Shown here in pieces: positions 36,969 to 45,034 of a DNA stretch of 61,440 nt. The DNA lies in contig CAMWIJ010000008.1 of the NCBI GenBank assembly GCA_947174275.1, forward strand, positions 1 through 61,440. The letters are read 5' to 3'. The first letter of the stretch is position 1. Each line of letters starts with the position of its first letter. This DNA comes from an uncultured Muribaculaceae bacterium. GTDB lineage: Bacteria; Bacteroidota; Bacteroidia; Bacteroidales; Muribaculaceae. Position numbers and translations under genes: made by a program. A model generated the notes under the pieces. That model saw nothing but the letters and a program-made list of their open reading frames with translations, made no database searches and was not told where the DNA came from.

Positions 36969-38186
36969 TCAACGTTTGTTGTCGTCGCGGCCGTTGCGTT
37001 TCTGGATGTCGTGATATATCTTCATCTGGTTGCCGAGTATTTTGGTGAAACCCTTGATATCGTCGGCTGTCCATGCGCGTGAAAGCTCGCCATATTCGCC
37101 AAATGATGTTTTCATCAGGTCAAACGGGCTGTCAACACCTACAAGCACATAGCGGTAAGGCTTCAGCTCGATTATCACGCGACCGGTGACATTGCGCTGC
37201 GATTTGTCAAGAAACGCCTCGATATCGCGCATCACGGGCTCGAGATACTGCGCTTCATGCAGGAACATTCCATACCATGTGCCGAGCTGGTCTTTCCAAT
37301 ATTGCTGCCACTTTGTGAGCGTGTGCTTCTCAAGCATCTTGTGGGCGGCGATAATCAGAAGCGGAGCGCCTGCCTCGAAACCTACACGGCCCTTGATGCC
37401 GATGATGGTGTCGCCGATATGCATGTCGCGGCCTATGGCGTAAGGTGCGGTAAGTTCCTCTATCTTCTGGATTGCTGCCACCTTGTCATCATATTTCACG
37501 CCGTTGATGCCGTCGATTTCTCCATCCTTGAAATCTATGGTGATGGTGGCGTCGGTCTTGGCTGTCATCTGCGTGGGATATGCCTCCTCGGGGAGAGTCT
37601 GGTCGGAGTGGAGTGTCTCCTTGCCGCCGACCGATGTGCCCCACAGACCCTTGTTGATGGAGTATTCGAGTTTCGTGAAATCAGCCTCGAAGCCATGCTC
37701 CTTGAGATAGTTGATTTCAAACTCGCGGGTGAGGTTCATGTCGCGGGTCGGAGTGATGATCTCGATTTCCGGTGCGAGTATCTGGAATGTAAGGTCGAAA
37801 CGCACCTGGTCGTTGCCTGCGCTTGTCGACCCGTGTGCCACGCAGTCTGCTCCTATCTTCTTCGCATATTCGATGATGGCGATTGCCTGGAAGATACGCT
37901 CCGATGATACGGAGATAGGATATGTGCCGTTACGCAACACATTGCCGAATATCATATATTTTATCGAACGCTCGTAATATTCCTTGGTGACATCGAGAGT
38001 GACATGCTCGACTGCGCCAAGCGCGAGCGCACGCCGTTCGATTTCCTTAAGCTCGTCGGCTGAGAACCCGCCGGTGTTGGCTATCGCCGTATATACGTCA
38101 TATCCGCACTCCTCCGAGAGATATTTTACTGCGTAAGAGGTGTCGAGGCCTCCTGAGAATGCCAGCACTACCTTTTTCTTTTCCAT
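36969..38186 (-). CDS. argG: Argininosuccinate synthase
   Basis: Joins citrulline and aspartate with ATP. The ATP motif AFSGGLDTSYAV opens the protein; GNDQVRFDLTFQ, with the aspartate/citrulline residues, and SPFDLM follow. 405 residues. The short gap upstream (85 bp) contains a GC-rich palindrome but no promoter of the local type, so it is probably co-transcribed with the GNAT gene. Confidence 0.95.
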   Translation of the reverse strand: MEKKKVVLAFSGGLDTSYAVKYLSEECGYDVYTAIANTGGFSADELKEIERRALALGAVEHVTLDVTKEYYERSIKYMIFGNVLRNGTYPISVSSERIFQAIAIIEYAKKIGADCVAHGSTSAGNDQVRFDLTFQILAPEIEIITPTRDMNLTREFEINYLKEHGFEADFTKLEYSINKGLWGTSVGGKETLHSDQTLPEEAYPTQMTAKTDATITIDFKDGEIDGINGVKYDDKVAAIQKIEELTAPYAIGRDMHIGDTIIGIKGRVGFEAGAPLLIIAAHKMLEKHTLTKWQQYWKDQLGTWYGMFLHEAQYLEPVMRDIEAFLDKSQRNVTGRVIIELKPYRYVLVGVDSPFDLMKTSFGEYGELSRAWTADDIKGFTKILGNQMKIYHDIQKRNGRDDNKR

Positions 38187-38271
38187 ATTCTTGTTTCCTT
38201 TCTTTTTCGTGTTGATAATAGAGAGCCGTTTTCTTGTCGGCCGGCGGCCCGGCGGCCGTTGTGTAACTTGT

Positions 38272-38865
38272 TTATTGTGCCTCCACAGCGGCGTTTGCTG
38301 CCATCATGGGGTGATATTTAGTCTCCGCCGGATCGAAAAGAAGTCCTGTGCACAGACATTTGTGACCGCCGTTGCGTTGCAGTATGTCATAGTTGACACA
38401 ACTCTCGCAACCGCGCCAGAACGCTTCGTCGGTGGTTAGTTCGTCAAATGTTACAGGGCGGTAGCCAAGTTCGAAATTCATTTTCATTACAGCTGCTCCG
38501 GTAGTGAGCGAGAATATCTTGGCCTGGGGAAACATCTCGCGCGACAGCTCGAAAATTCGTCGTTTTATGCGCTTGGCAACGCCGTGATTGCGAAACTCGT
38601 CGGCGACGATCAGTCCCGAATTGGCAACAAACTGCTTGTTGCTCCAGCACTCGATATAGCTGAATCCGGCAAACCGGTCGCCACACAACGCTATCACAGC
38701 CTTGTGTTCAAGCATCTTCTGCTTTACATACTCGGGTGAGCGCTTGGCTATACCCGTGCCGCGCACTTTGGCTGCGCGGTTGATGGTGTCGAGGATTTCA
38801 TCAACATATTTCACATGCTCCTCGTTTGAAACTACTACGTCAATCTTTTGTGAAGATTCTTCCAT
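38272..38865 (-). CDS. GNAT acyltransferase in the arginine cluster
   Basis: A 197-residue GNAT-fold protein. The acyl-CoA-binding region is ADEFRNHGVAKRIKRRIFE (variant of Q/RxxGxG/A). A C-terminal stretch has an unusual group of cysteines (GCESCVNY ... KCLCTGLLF). It lies between argR and argG, so the simplest proposal is glutamate N-acylation (N-acetyl- or N-succinylglutamate synthase), the missing first step of the pathway. That is inference from context. Other GNAT substrates are possible. Confidence 0.75.
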   Translation of the reverse strand: MEESSQKIDVVVSNEEHVKYVDEILDTINRAAKVRGTGIAKRSPEYVKQKMLEHKAVIALCGDRFAGFSYIECWSNKQFVANSGLIVADEFRNHGVAKRIKRRIFELSREMFPQAKIFSLTTGAAVMKMNFELGYRPVTFDELTTDEAFWRGCESCVNYDILQRNGGHKCLCTGLLFDPAETKYHPMMAANAAVEAQ

Positions 38866-38944
38866 TTCGTTCTTTTCTGCTTGTCGGCCCTTTTGTCGGC
38901 GGGCCTTGTCTTGATTATTGTTAGTAAATTATAGTAAAATTATG

Positions 38945-38976
38945 CAAAGGTACGATTTTTTCAGTTGATATCGAAA
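38945..38976 (-). promoter_or_regulatory. Promoter of the GNAT-argG-argC unit
   Basis: Minus-strand TACCTTTG (38952-38945) with a near-match TTTC 20 bp upstream. The AT-rich palindrome-like TTATAGTAAAATTAT overlaps the start region and could be an ArgR operator. Confidence 0.5.
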
Positions 38977-39031
38977 CTTTTTTCTACCTAATACTTATTT
39001 ATAACACTCTTGTGAGAAGTTTTATGCTTAT

Positions 39032-39559
39032 TTAATGTTTTTTTGTACTGTCATCGAAATAATGTTGACACTCGGTCATCACTTCCGGTGGAAGAAAACC
39101 TGTCAGCAATGCCTGCAACTCCTCCCGTGATGCTTCTTCTGCGATTACGGCAAACACCGTGTCTGCTCCGGGTATCGTTCCGAGTATCAGCGGTGACTCA
39201 AGCATGTCGAGGTCGTAGGCGAGCCCCGACGCATAGCCGTTGCGGGTCTTTATGACCATTATGTTGCCCGACAATGCCACCGACAATGCCGCCGGATGTA
39301 ACGATGACTGCACCGTGGTGTGCTCGCGCTCATACTCCGGTTCGCCTGATGAGACATTTCCCGAAACCACATATCTGTAGCCGCCAAGGTCATTGGCCAC
39401 CTTGATTGTGCGCAATTTCTTCAGATCGCGCGACAATGTGGCCTGAGTCACTATATAACCTCTTATTGCAAGTTGTTTTAATAGCTCGTCCTGACAGCTG
39501 ATATTATTGTGTGATAGTATATCAACTATTACCGAAAGTCTTGTCATCCTACTTCTCAT
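39032..39559 (-). CDS. argR: Arginine repressor ArgR
   Basis: Arginine-responsive regulator. The N-terminal winged helix (VIVDILSHNNISCQDELLKQLAIRGYIVTQATLSRDLKKL) carries the SRD motif of the recognition helix. The C-terminal hexamer domain has LGTIPGADTVFAVI, equivalent to the arginine-binding GT-x-GDDT motif. I chose ATG 39559 (MRSRMTRL); an ATG at 39547 is also possible, and the frame to 39619 covers the promoter. It is the likely regulator of the GNAT-argG-argC genes and of itself. Confidence 0.9.
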   Translation of the reverse strand: MRSRMTRLSVIVDILSHNNISCQDELLKQLAIRGYIVTQATLSRDLKKLRTIKVANDLGGYRYVVSGNVSSGEPEYEREHTTVQSSLHPAALSVALSGNIMVIKTRNGYASGLAYDLDMLESPLILGTIPGADTVFAVIAEEASREELQALLTGFLPPEVMTECQHYFDDSTKKH

Positions 39560-39589
39560 AGCATGTATTTGTTGTTGTTGAAATTTTTG

Positions 39590-39597
39590 CAAAAATA
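39590..39597 (-). promoter_or_regulatory. -7 promoter element of argR
   Basis: Minus-strand TATTTTTG, 31 bp before the ATG. The adjacent TTTTTACTATTTTT resembles the AT-rich stretch at the GNAT promoter. Confidence 0.45.
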
Positions 39598-39705
39598 GTA
39601 AAAATATATCAAAATTCAAGCATAAAGTGTGATAATTTTATCAATTAGTAATGATTTTGCTTTATTTGATGAATATTTGATATGCTTTTTGTCGTAACAC
39701 ATCCG

Positions 39706-41445
39706 TTATTTACCGAACAGCAGTTCCCGGTCGCGTTTGGCTGCAGGTTCGACAATATCTTGCGGTATGAACCGCCAGTTGTCATTTGCCGTGGCCTTGA
39801 TTTCCGGATGATTTATGATATATTCCATCAGATAATACCGTAAATCTTTGTCGGTTGAGTCAAGTATACGGCTGCTGAGCTCCTCAGGTGCGATGCCGGC
39901 ACCCTGCGTCAGCAGATTTCCTCCGCCGTTGCCGCGATAGGAATTTATTGCTACCTTATATATTGCATCAGGGTCGAAACGGCTGCCGTCGGCCATCGAG
40001 ACTATCGTGATTTTCTCGCCGCGCGGTTTGGTGACATCGACTGTATATATGATTCCTGCAGCTGAGTCGAAGTTATACGACGGATAGCGGAAGCCGGTGT
40101 GAGTCATGTCATCGCTGTTCGCATTATCGCGCAGACGCAGCAGATGCTCGTCGGCACTTTTCATCGTGTTGCTCCACAAGTCGTATGACATCTCCAGATA
40201 ATCCTTTATCTCCTTGCCGCTAAGTGCCATGGTATAGAGCATATTCTCATACTTGTAGAGATTAAACATGTCGCTTACATGAATATCGCCGCTGTTGATT
40301 GTGGCGTCAAACGACAGCGGTGCCGCAAACGATATGTCTGCACCTGATATCGCAAGCTGCATGCGGTGTATGAAATCCATAAACGGCGCCGGCCCGAAAT
40401 AGGCGTCGCGTGTGCTCATCGGCATGTCGGCGTGGCCTATGCGCCGCGACACAAATTTTTCCACAGCCTCGCGTTGCGGAGCGAACTGCGTCATAAATCC
40501 CTCGTCAGGCGTAATCCCGTCCATATCGACAAGCTCCGGAGTCAGTCCGAGCAGCCGCGCTTCTCCGTTGTCATCGACTTCGAATGTAGCGGTTACCGTG
40601 GCGACGCGACGCGCATTGTTGGCCGGATTTACCACTATGACCTTCTCGCCAGCGTCATTGGTTATCGTCTCGTTGTAAGGGGAGTGGTCGTGTCCCATCA
40701 TTACTATGTCAAATCCGGGCACATGCCGCGCCACAAGCAGCGACGCGTTTTCCACCGTGTTTCCTGTCGTCTTGGTCGAGTCTCTTCCCGAGTGAAACAG
40801 TCCTACGGTAAGATCCGGTTTCTCCGTTTTCTTTATGTGGTCTATCCATTTCGACGCTGTCGCCTCCATATCGTCGAAACGCAACCCGCTCCAGAGATTT
40901 TCAGGAAGCCACCCGGGTATTGCGGGTGTGAGCAGTCCGAGCACTGCAATCTTCACCCCGTCACGCTCTATTATCGCATACGGTGGCAGATATGGCTCTC
41001 CGGTCGAGGTCGATATCACATTTGCCCCGAGAGTCGGCGATTTTTTCTGCGCGGCCCAACGGTCAAACACTGCATGCCCGGTCTCAACGTCATGATTGCC
41101 GATGGTGCCGGCGTCATATCCCATATAATCCATCATCGCCGACGCTATGTGCACCGACGCCGTGTCTATGAAGTTATAGTAATACACCGTAGGCTGACCC
41201 TGCAATATGTCGCCGTTGTCTAAAAGCACCACATGATCCTTCCCGATGGCGCCGCGCACCGAGTCGACATAGCTGCATACGCGGGTCAGCGACCCCGCCG
41301 ACGGTGTCCGGTTTATGAAATCCTCGGGATAATAGTTCCCGTGTACATCTGATGTCTCTATGAGTTTTATCTCGACAGTGCGCGATGCGGCGCCGGCGCA
41401 TATCATGCTTCCCGCCGCCAGCAATGGCATGAATAATCTTTTCAT
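39706..41445 (-). CDS. 5'-nucleotidase / cyclic phosphodiesterase (UshA/CpdB-like)
   Basis: Exported metallophosphoesterase of 579 residues. The signal peptide (MKRLFMPLLAAGSMICAGA) is followed by a calcineurin-like domain with ETSDVHGNYYP, LLDNGDILQG, GNHDVE and MMGHDHSP. A C-terminal 5'-nucleotidase domain has LSGKEIKDYLEMSYD and YRGNGGGNLL. It should scavenge nucleotides in the periplasm. It starts 45 bp after the DUF1294 gene on the same strand and may be at the end of the same transcript, though unrelated in function. Confidence 0.9.
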   Translation of the reverse strand: MKRLFMPLLAAGSMICAGAASRTVEIKLIETSDVHGNYYPEDFINRTPSAGSLTRVCSYVDSVRGAIGKDHVVLLDNGDILQGQPTVYYYNFIDTASVHIASAMMDYMGYDAGTIGNHDVETGHAVFDRWAAQKKSPTLGANVISTSTGEPYLPPYAIIERDGVKIAVLGLLTPAIPGWLPENLWSGLRFDDMEATASKWIDHIKKTEKPDLTVGLFHSGRDSTKTTGNTVENASLLVARHVPGFDIVMMGHDHSPYNETITNDAGEKVIVVNPANNARRVATVTATFEVDDNGEARLLGLTPELVDMDGITPDEGFMTQFAPQREAVEKFVSRRIGHADMPMSTRDAYFGPAPFMDFIHRMQLAISGADISFAAPLSFDATINSGDIHVSDMFNLYKYENMLYTMALSGKEIKDYLEMSYDLWSNTMKSADEHLLRLRDNANSDDMTHTGFRYPSYNFDSAAGIIYTVDVTKPRGEKITIVSMADGSRFDPDAIYKVAINSYRGNGGGNLLTQGAGIAPEELSSRILDSTDKDLRYYLMEYIINHPEIKATANDNWRFIPQDIVEPAAKRDRELLFGK

Positions 41446-41490
41446 CTCTGCATATTATAGAGTTGTCAATTTCTCTTGTCTCTCTTCCTT

Positions 41491-41757
41491 TTACGCGATG
41501 GCTCCCCTGAGCAGATACACTCCGGCTACATACATAAGCAGCATCACCGGTGTCAGTATCGCCATCATTTTATCTTTGTGGCGGTTGGCAAACAGCCACA
41601 TTCCCATAAGCGCCCCGAATGGTGCTATGACTGAGACTACCGCCATAACCGCGGTGGGGTAGGGTGTGCCGCCGGCATTTACCCTGTGTTTTTCCGCGCC
41701 GTGAAGCACAAACGCGAGTATGCTTGTTATTCCTGCGAATATGATTAAAATTTCCAT
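41491..41757 (-). CDS. DUF1294 small membrane protein
   Basis: An 88-residue inner-membrane protein with three hydrophobic segments. The block IAPFGALMGMWLFANRHKDK resembles the GGxxGAxxGMxxFRHKT motif of the DUF1294 family, whose role is unknown. It lies 19 bp after the C-terminally anchored gene of the SrfBC-like cluster; membership in that system is uncertain. Confidence 0.75.
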   Translation of the reverse strand: MEILIIFAGITSILAFVLHGAEKHRVNAGGTPYPTAVMAVVSVIAPFGALMGMWLFANRHKDKMMAILTPVMLLMYVAGVYLLRGAIA

Positions 41758-41776
41758 AATGTTTCGGATTTTTGTG

Positions 41777-42613
41777 TTAGCCTATATCTATCATTAACGC
41801 GCCCCATATTGTGAGGAATGCAAGGCAGGCGCCAAGCAGGAGCAGCAGGGCGGTAAGCCACATCTGCGATTGTTTGCGCTCGCTGTATACGATGGCGTAA
41901 TCATCCTCTCCATGTTCGATGGTGAAACTGCAATCGCTGTAGCCCGGTTGCTGCGGCACATCTCCTATATGCGATTTTATAGCCGTGTCGTTGGCGAAAT
42001 CATTGCCGTTGAGATAGATATTGCCGCTGTCATCTGTAGTGGTCTCGGTCAGACGGCCGTTCTGGCTGAGCATTATGCTGCGACCCTTTATCGGTTGTCC
42101 GTCACACCCTATATACTGCACTCTGATAGTGCGTGCCCCGCATATTATCTCCTCGGGTTCATCCTCCTTTTCGTGTACTTCTTCGTGTGCTTCTTCCTCG
42201 TGAACTTCCGGAATTTCCGGTATCCTCGGCTTAGCTACGGTCAGGTCGAAGGTATACACTTCCTGTCCTCCCGTCACCGTAAGAGTTAGTCGGCGGCTCA
42301 TAGACGGCACTTCGATATACAGTTCGGTGCCCGGTGATAGCTTGCCTAAATACTTGTCGCCATTCTCATCCGACTGATGGTGGAGCACCACGCCGTTGCT
42401 GCGGTGTATGTCAAACGGCAGATTGACCATCGGCTCGCCGTTCTCCACGAAGCGCACCGTAGTGTTCTGCGCCCCGGCCGGAAGCTGCCATGTGATATCT
42501 GTCATCGGTGCCTGTGTCGGGAAACTGTAGCCCCACGCCGTCAGCATCACATGATACTTCCCGTCGGGAGTCACCGTATAATAAACGCTCGCTTCAGACG
42601 GTATCGAATACAC
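41777..42613 (-). CDS. C-terminal part of a duplicated, frame-broken envelope protein
   Basis: The frame begins at an internal GTG (MYSIPSEASVYY) within the duplicated segment and runs to the natural C-terminus. It contains an Ig-like beta region, a Glu/His-rich linker (EVHEEEAHEEVHEKEDEPEE), a second beta domain (RTIRVQYIGCDGQPIKGRSI) and one membrane helix (MWLTALLLLLGACLAFLTIWGALM) near the end. The N-terminal part of the same protein is at 42594-43220. Removing exactly one 322-bp copy joins them into one 373-codon frame. As it stands, this half has no native start and probably is not made properly. Confidence 0.65.
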   Translation of the reverse strand: MYSIPSEASVYYTVTPDGKYHVMLTAWGYSFPTQAPMTDITWQLPAGAQNTTVRFVENGEPMVNLPFDIHRSNGVVLHHQSDENGDKYLGKLSPGTELYIEVPSMSRRLTLTVTGGQEVYTFDLTVAKPRIPEIPEVHEEEAHEEVHEKEDEPEEIICGARTIRVQYIGCDGQPIKGRSIMLSQNGRLTETTTDDSGNIYLNGNDFANDTAIKSHIGDVPQQPGYSDCSFTIEHGEDDYAIVYSERKQSQMWLTALLLLLGACLAFLTIWGALMIDIG

Positions 42614-42651
42614 TGCCTGCTTGAGCCGCTCGTTGGTGCCGAGCTTCTTCT
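42330..42651. repeat. 322-bp direct tandem duplication, unit 1
   Basis: Identical base for base to 42652-42973. The unit is not a multiple of three, so it shifts the reading frame of the gene it lies in. Junction homology is a single C. Confidence 0.95.
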
Positions 42652-43220
42652 CCCGGTGATAGCTTGCCTAAATACTTGTCGCCATTCTCATCCGACTGAT
42701 GGTGGAGCACCACGCCGTTGCTGCGGTGTATGTCAAACGGCAGATTGACCATCGGCTCGCCGTTCTCCACGAAGCGCACCGTAGTGTTCTGCGCCCCGGC
42801 CGGAAGCTGCCATGTGATATCTGTCATCGGTGCCTGTGTCGGGAAACTGTAGCCCCACGCCGTCAGCATCACATGATACTTCCCGTCGGGAGTCACCGTA
42901 TAATAAACGCTCGCTTCAGACGGTATCGAATACACTGCCTGCTTGAGCCGCTCGTTGGTGCCGAGCTTCTTCTCTCCGAGCTCTTTCAGACGCAGAAATT
43001 CGTTTATTACAGCCTGCTTGTCGTAGTCGTCGGCCTGAGTGAAGTTCCGCCACATGTAGTCATTGGGCAACGTCCACTGCAATATTCCTCCGAAGCCGGC
43101 CTCCCATTTGGCAAATATCATCTCTTCAGGCGCAAGGAGGCGGCTCATTGCGTCATAAACTTTCTCATACCCCTCTCTGATGAGCGGCCGTAATTCGTTA
43201 TGGTTTATCTGTACTCTCAT
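42594..43220 (-). CDS. N-terminal part of a duplicated, frame-broken envelope protein
   Basis: 208-residue product whose first 190 residues are the true N-terminus of the broken gene: a helical region (MRVQINHNELRPLIREGYEK, FAKWEAGFGGILQWTLPND) followed by an Ig-like beta segment. After residue 190 it runs into 18 out-of-frame residues (EEARHQRAAQ...) caused by the 322-bp duplication. It lacks the membrane helix present in the intact design, so the truncated form would be soluble. It is the ninth gene of the SrfBC-like cluster, 30 bp after the coiled-coil gene. I do not recognise the family. Confidence 0.75.
   Translation of the reverse strand: MRVQINHNELRPLIREGYEKVYDAMSRLLAPEEMIFAKWEAGFGGILQWTLPNDYMWRNFTQADDYDKQAVINEFLRLKELGEKKLGTNERLKQAVYSIPSEASVYYTVTPDGKYHVMLTAWGYSFPTQAPMTDITWQLPAGAQNTTVRFVENGEPMVNLPFDIHRSNGVVLHHQSDENGDKYLGKLSPGEEARHQRAAQAGSVFDTV
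42652..42973. repeat. 322-bp direct tandem duplication, unit 2
   Basis: Second identical copy, directly abutting unit 1. Confidence 0.95.
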
Positions 43221-43250
43221 TGTCGGAGTGTTATATCGGTTTCTGATTTT

Positions 43251-44111
43251 TTAGTCAAGGTCTCTGTTGTCCGTTTCAGTCTCGTTGTCAGTCGTTTTCC
43301 TGCCGAGCATCATGTCGATTCTCTTGCGGATATACGGAGTGCGGCTTCGTGGATTTTTGTCAAGTTCCTGATTATAGCGGTCAAACTGTAAGGAGATATA
43401 CCTGTATTGTCTGATCTGAGCTATACTCTCTTTGCTTTCTTCTAATATGCGTTCTATCTCCTGTGAGCATATCTTGTCAGCTTTTTCATTGTCACGAAAT
43501 TGCTCGGTCTCGGCATCGATGGCTTTGACAATATTGTCAAACTCTATGACTGCATCGCGGTATTTGTCAGCTTTCTTATACAGACTGTCTATCTGGTTGA
43601 ACTGCACCTCTGTCAGTATTCCCTTGCCGGCATCATAGATATTGAGAAGTCTGTTCTCGACGCTGTTTGTTTTTGCCTGGCTGTAAGGCTTGTCAAACAG
43701 CCCGCGGCATTCGTCGTATTCACGCGCGATACTGATAAATTTGCCGAGACTCTCGGCGTGTGACCTGATTTTATCCGAGTAGGGGGCAAGTGCTTCAAGA
43801 TTTTTCAGCTCTCCTTCAAGCATCTCGAAATCGACTGTGTCAAGATTGACCGATTGACAGGCTTGCAACGCATGATTTCCATCTTCGGCATAGGGCAGAG
43901 CCGCTTTCAGCGCATTCTTCAGAGAGCGGTTTTCGGCTCTGAGTTTTGCCGCTTTAAGTTTGGCTTCGGTCAGTTCACGGTTTGCAGGCTGCTTCGTTGC
44001 CACACTGTCGGCCTCGGCTGTCACCGGTTGTTCCGACATCCTTAGGGCGGCAAAGCCGTTTGTGGTGGAAAGCGCCGCTGCCAATGCTATGATTGCGATT
44101 CCTTTGTTCAT
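43251..44111 (-). CDS. Exported coiled-coil protein of the SrfBC-like cluster
   Basis: A 286-residue protein with a signal peptide (MNKGIAIIALAAALSTTNGFA) and an almost wholly helical, coiled-coil body (LTEAKLKAAKLRAENRSLKN, then several heptad regions), ending in a basic and then acidic tail. It should be periplasmic. Its ATG overlaps the stop of the upstream gene by 4 nt, so the two are translationally coupled. I do not recognise the family. A role as a periplasmic scaffold is only suggested by the shape and place. Confidence 0.72.
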   Translation of the reverse strand: MNKGIAIIALAAALSTTNGFAALRMSEQPVTAEADSVATKQPANRELTEAKLKAAKLRAENRSLKNALKAALPYAEDGNHALQACQSVNLDTVDFEMLEGELKNLEALAPYSDKIRSHAESLGKFISIAREYDECRGLFDKPYSQAKTNSVENRLLNIYDAGKGILTEVQFNQIDSLYKKADKYRDAVIEFDNIVKAIDAETEQFRDNEKADKICSQEIERILEESKESIAQIRQYRYISLQFDRYNQELDKNPRSRTPYIRKRIDMMLGRKTTDNETETDNRDLD

Positions 44112-45016
44112 ATCGATTCTATTTCCTTGCTAAGATAACGCAAACGATTGAAAATATCATGCCCCGGATTGAGATATCTCTCGTTTGAAAGGTTGACCCT
44201 GAGATTTGTCATTCGAGAAGATAGTCTTGATTTTTTATCTCTGATATCTCCCATTGCATACTCGTCGGCTGTCTCTTTTGCGCGTCTCAGATCAGTTGCC
44301 TCATTGTCGTAATATGAGCATATCTCGCTGTTCAGTCGGTCATAAAATTTGCTGCGCGCTTCCTGAAGCTTGCTGTCTGTGTCGTGGATACGCCTGATTG
44401 CCGTGATATTTTTGAGCCTGTTTTGGAATATCGGGTCAGTGACAAATTCATTTTTCTGCTTCGATATTCTGTCCTGATGGCCGGTCCACGAATTCCAGCT
44501 GTCATTGCTGCTGTCAAACCGTGGATTTAACCCCAGCGGCTTGTTGTTGAACGCGATGATGCGCTGATACAGATTATACACTTTGCTCACTTCAGTTATC
44601 TGGCGGTTGCTTGCCAGACCGCGCTCGTTCATGAGTATGGTCTGCAGGCCGGCATAATTGTCGGCAAGCTTGTCGCCGTTGCAGTCTGCGCGTGCAAACT
44701 CACGATCCATCGCCGAAACGCATTTCTGGTAAGCCGCCTTGTTGATGCGGTCTATGAGTGTCTTGCGGTCAAGCTCGTTGATGATGCCGGCGTTGAGACT
44801 TTGTGCCACCATCGTGTTGTGGCGGTTGTATGTCTCTTCGTCCCAGTCGGTCAGTCCGCTCCAGTCGCGGTCTATCTCCTTGATTATCTGCTCGTGGTTG
44901 CCGGCCGACAGTGCTGCCGTATTCACAACTTCTTTCTGTCTGGTGACTAATGTGAATATGCCGTAGATAGCTCCGGTAAACACTATAAATATCAATATCT
45001 GTTTCAATAGTTTCAT
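44108..45016 (-). CDS. N-terminally anchored helical protein of the SrfBC-like cluster
   Basis: About 302 residues with one N-terminal membrane helix (LLKQILIFIVFTGAIYGIFTLV) and a charged, helical periplasmic body. The body has recurrent R/D-rich coiled segments (WSGLTDWDEETYNRHN, LRRAKETADEYAMGD). I chose ATG 45016 (MKLLKQ). A frame beginning with TTG at 45034 directly abuts the upstream stop and is less likely. No family recognised. It sits between a single-pass signalling-type protein and an exported coiled-coil protein. Confidence 0.7.
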   Translation of the reverse strand: MKLLKQILIFIVFTGAIYGIFTLVTRQKEVVNTAALSAGNHEQIIKEIDRDWSGLTDWDEETYNRHNTMVAQSLNAGIINELDRKTLIDRINKAAYQKCVSAMDREFARADCNGDKLADNYAGLQTILMNERGLASNRQITEVSKVYNLYQRIIAFNNKPLGLNPRFDSSNDSWNSWTGHQDRISKQKNEFVTDPIFQNRLKNITAIRRIHDTDSKLQEARSKFYDRLNSEICSYYDNEATDLRRAKETADEYAMGDIRDKKSRLSSRMTNLRVNLSNERYLNPGHDIFNRLRYLSKEIESI

Positions 45017-45034
45017 ATCCGTTATTTGTCGCAA

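Noticed and set aside
38225-38265. GC-rich palindrome before argG and a smaller one near 38888-38908 before the GNAT gene
   Set aside because: Short GC-rich complementarity without T-run or conserved shape; not enough to call a regulator or terminator.
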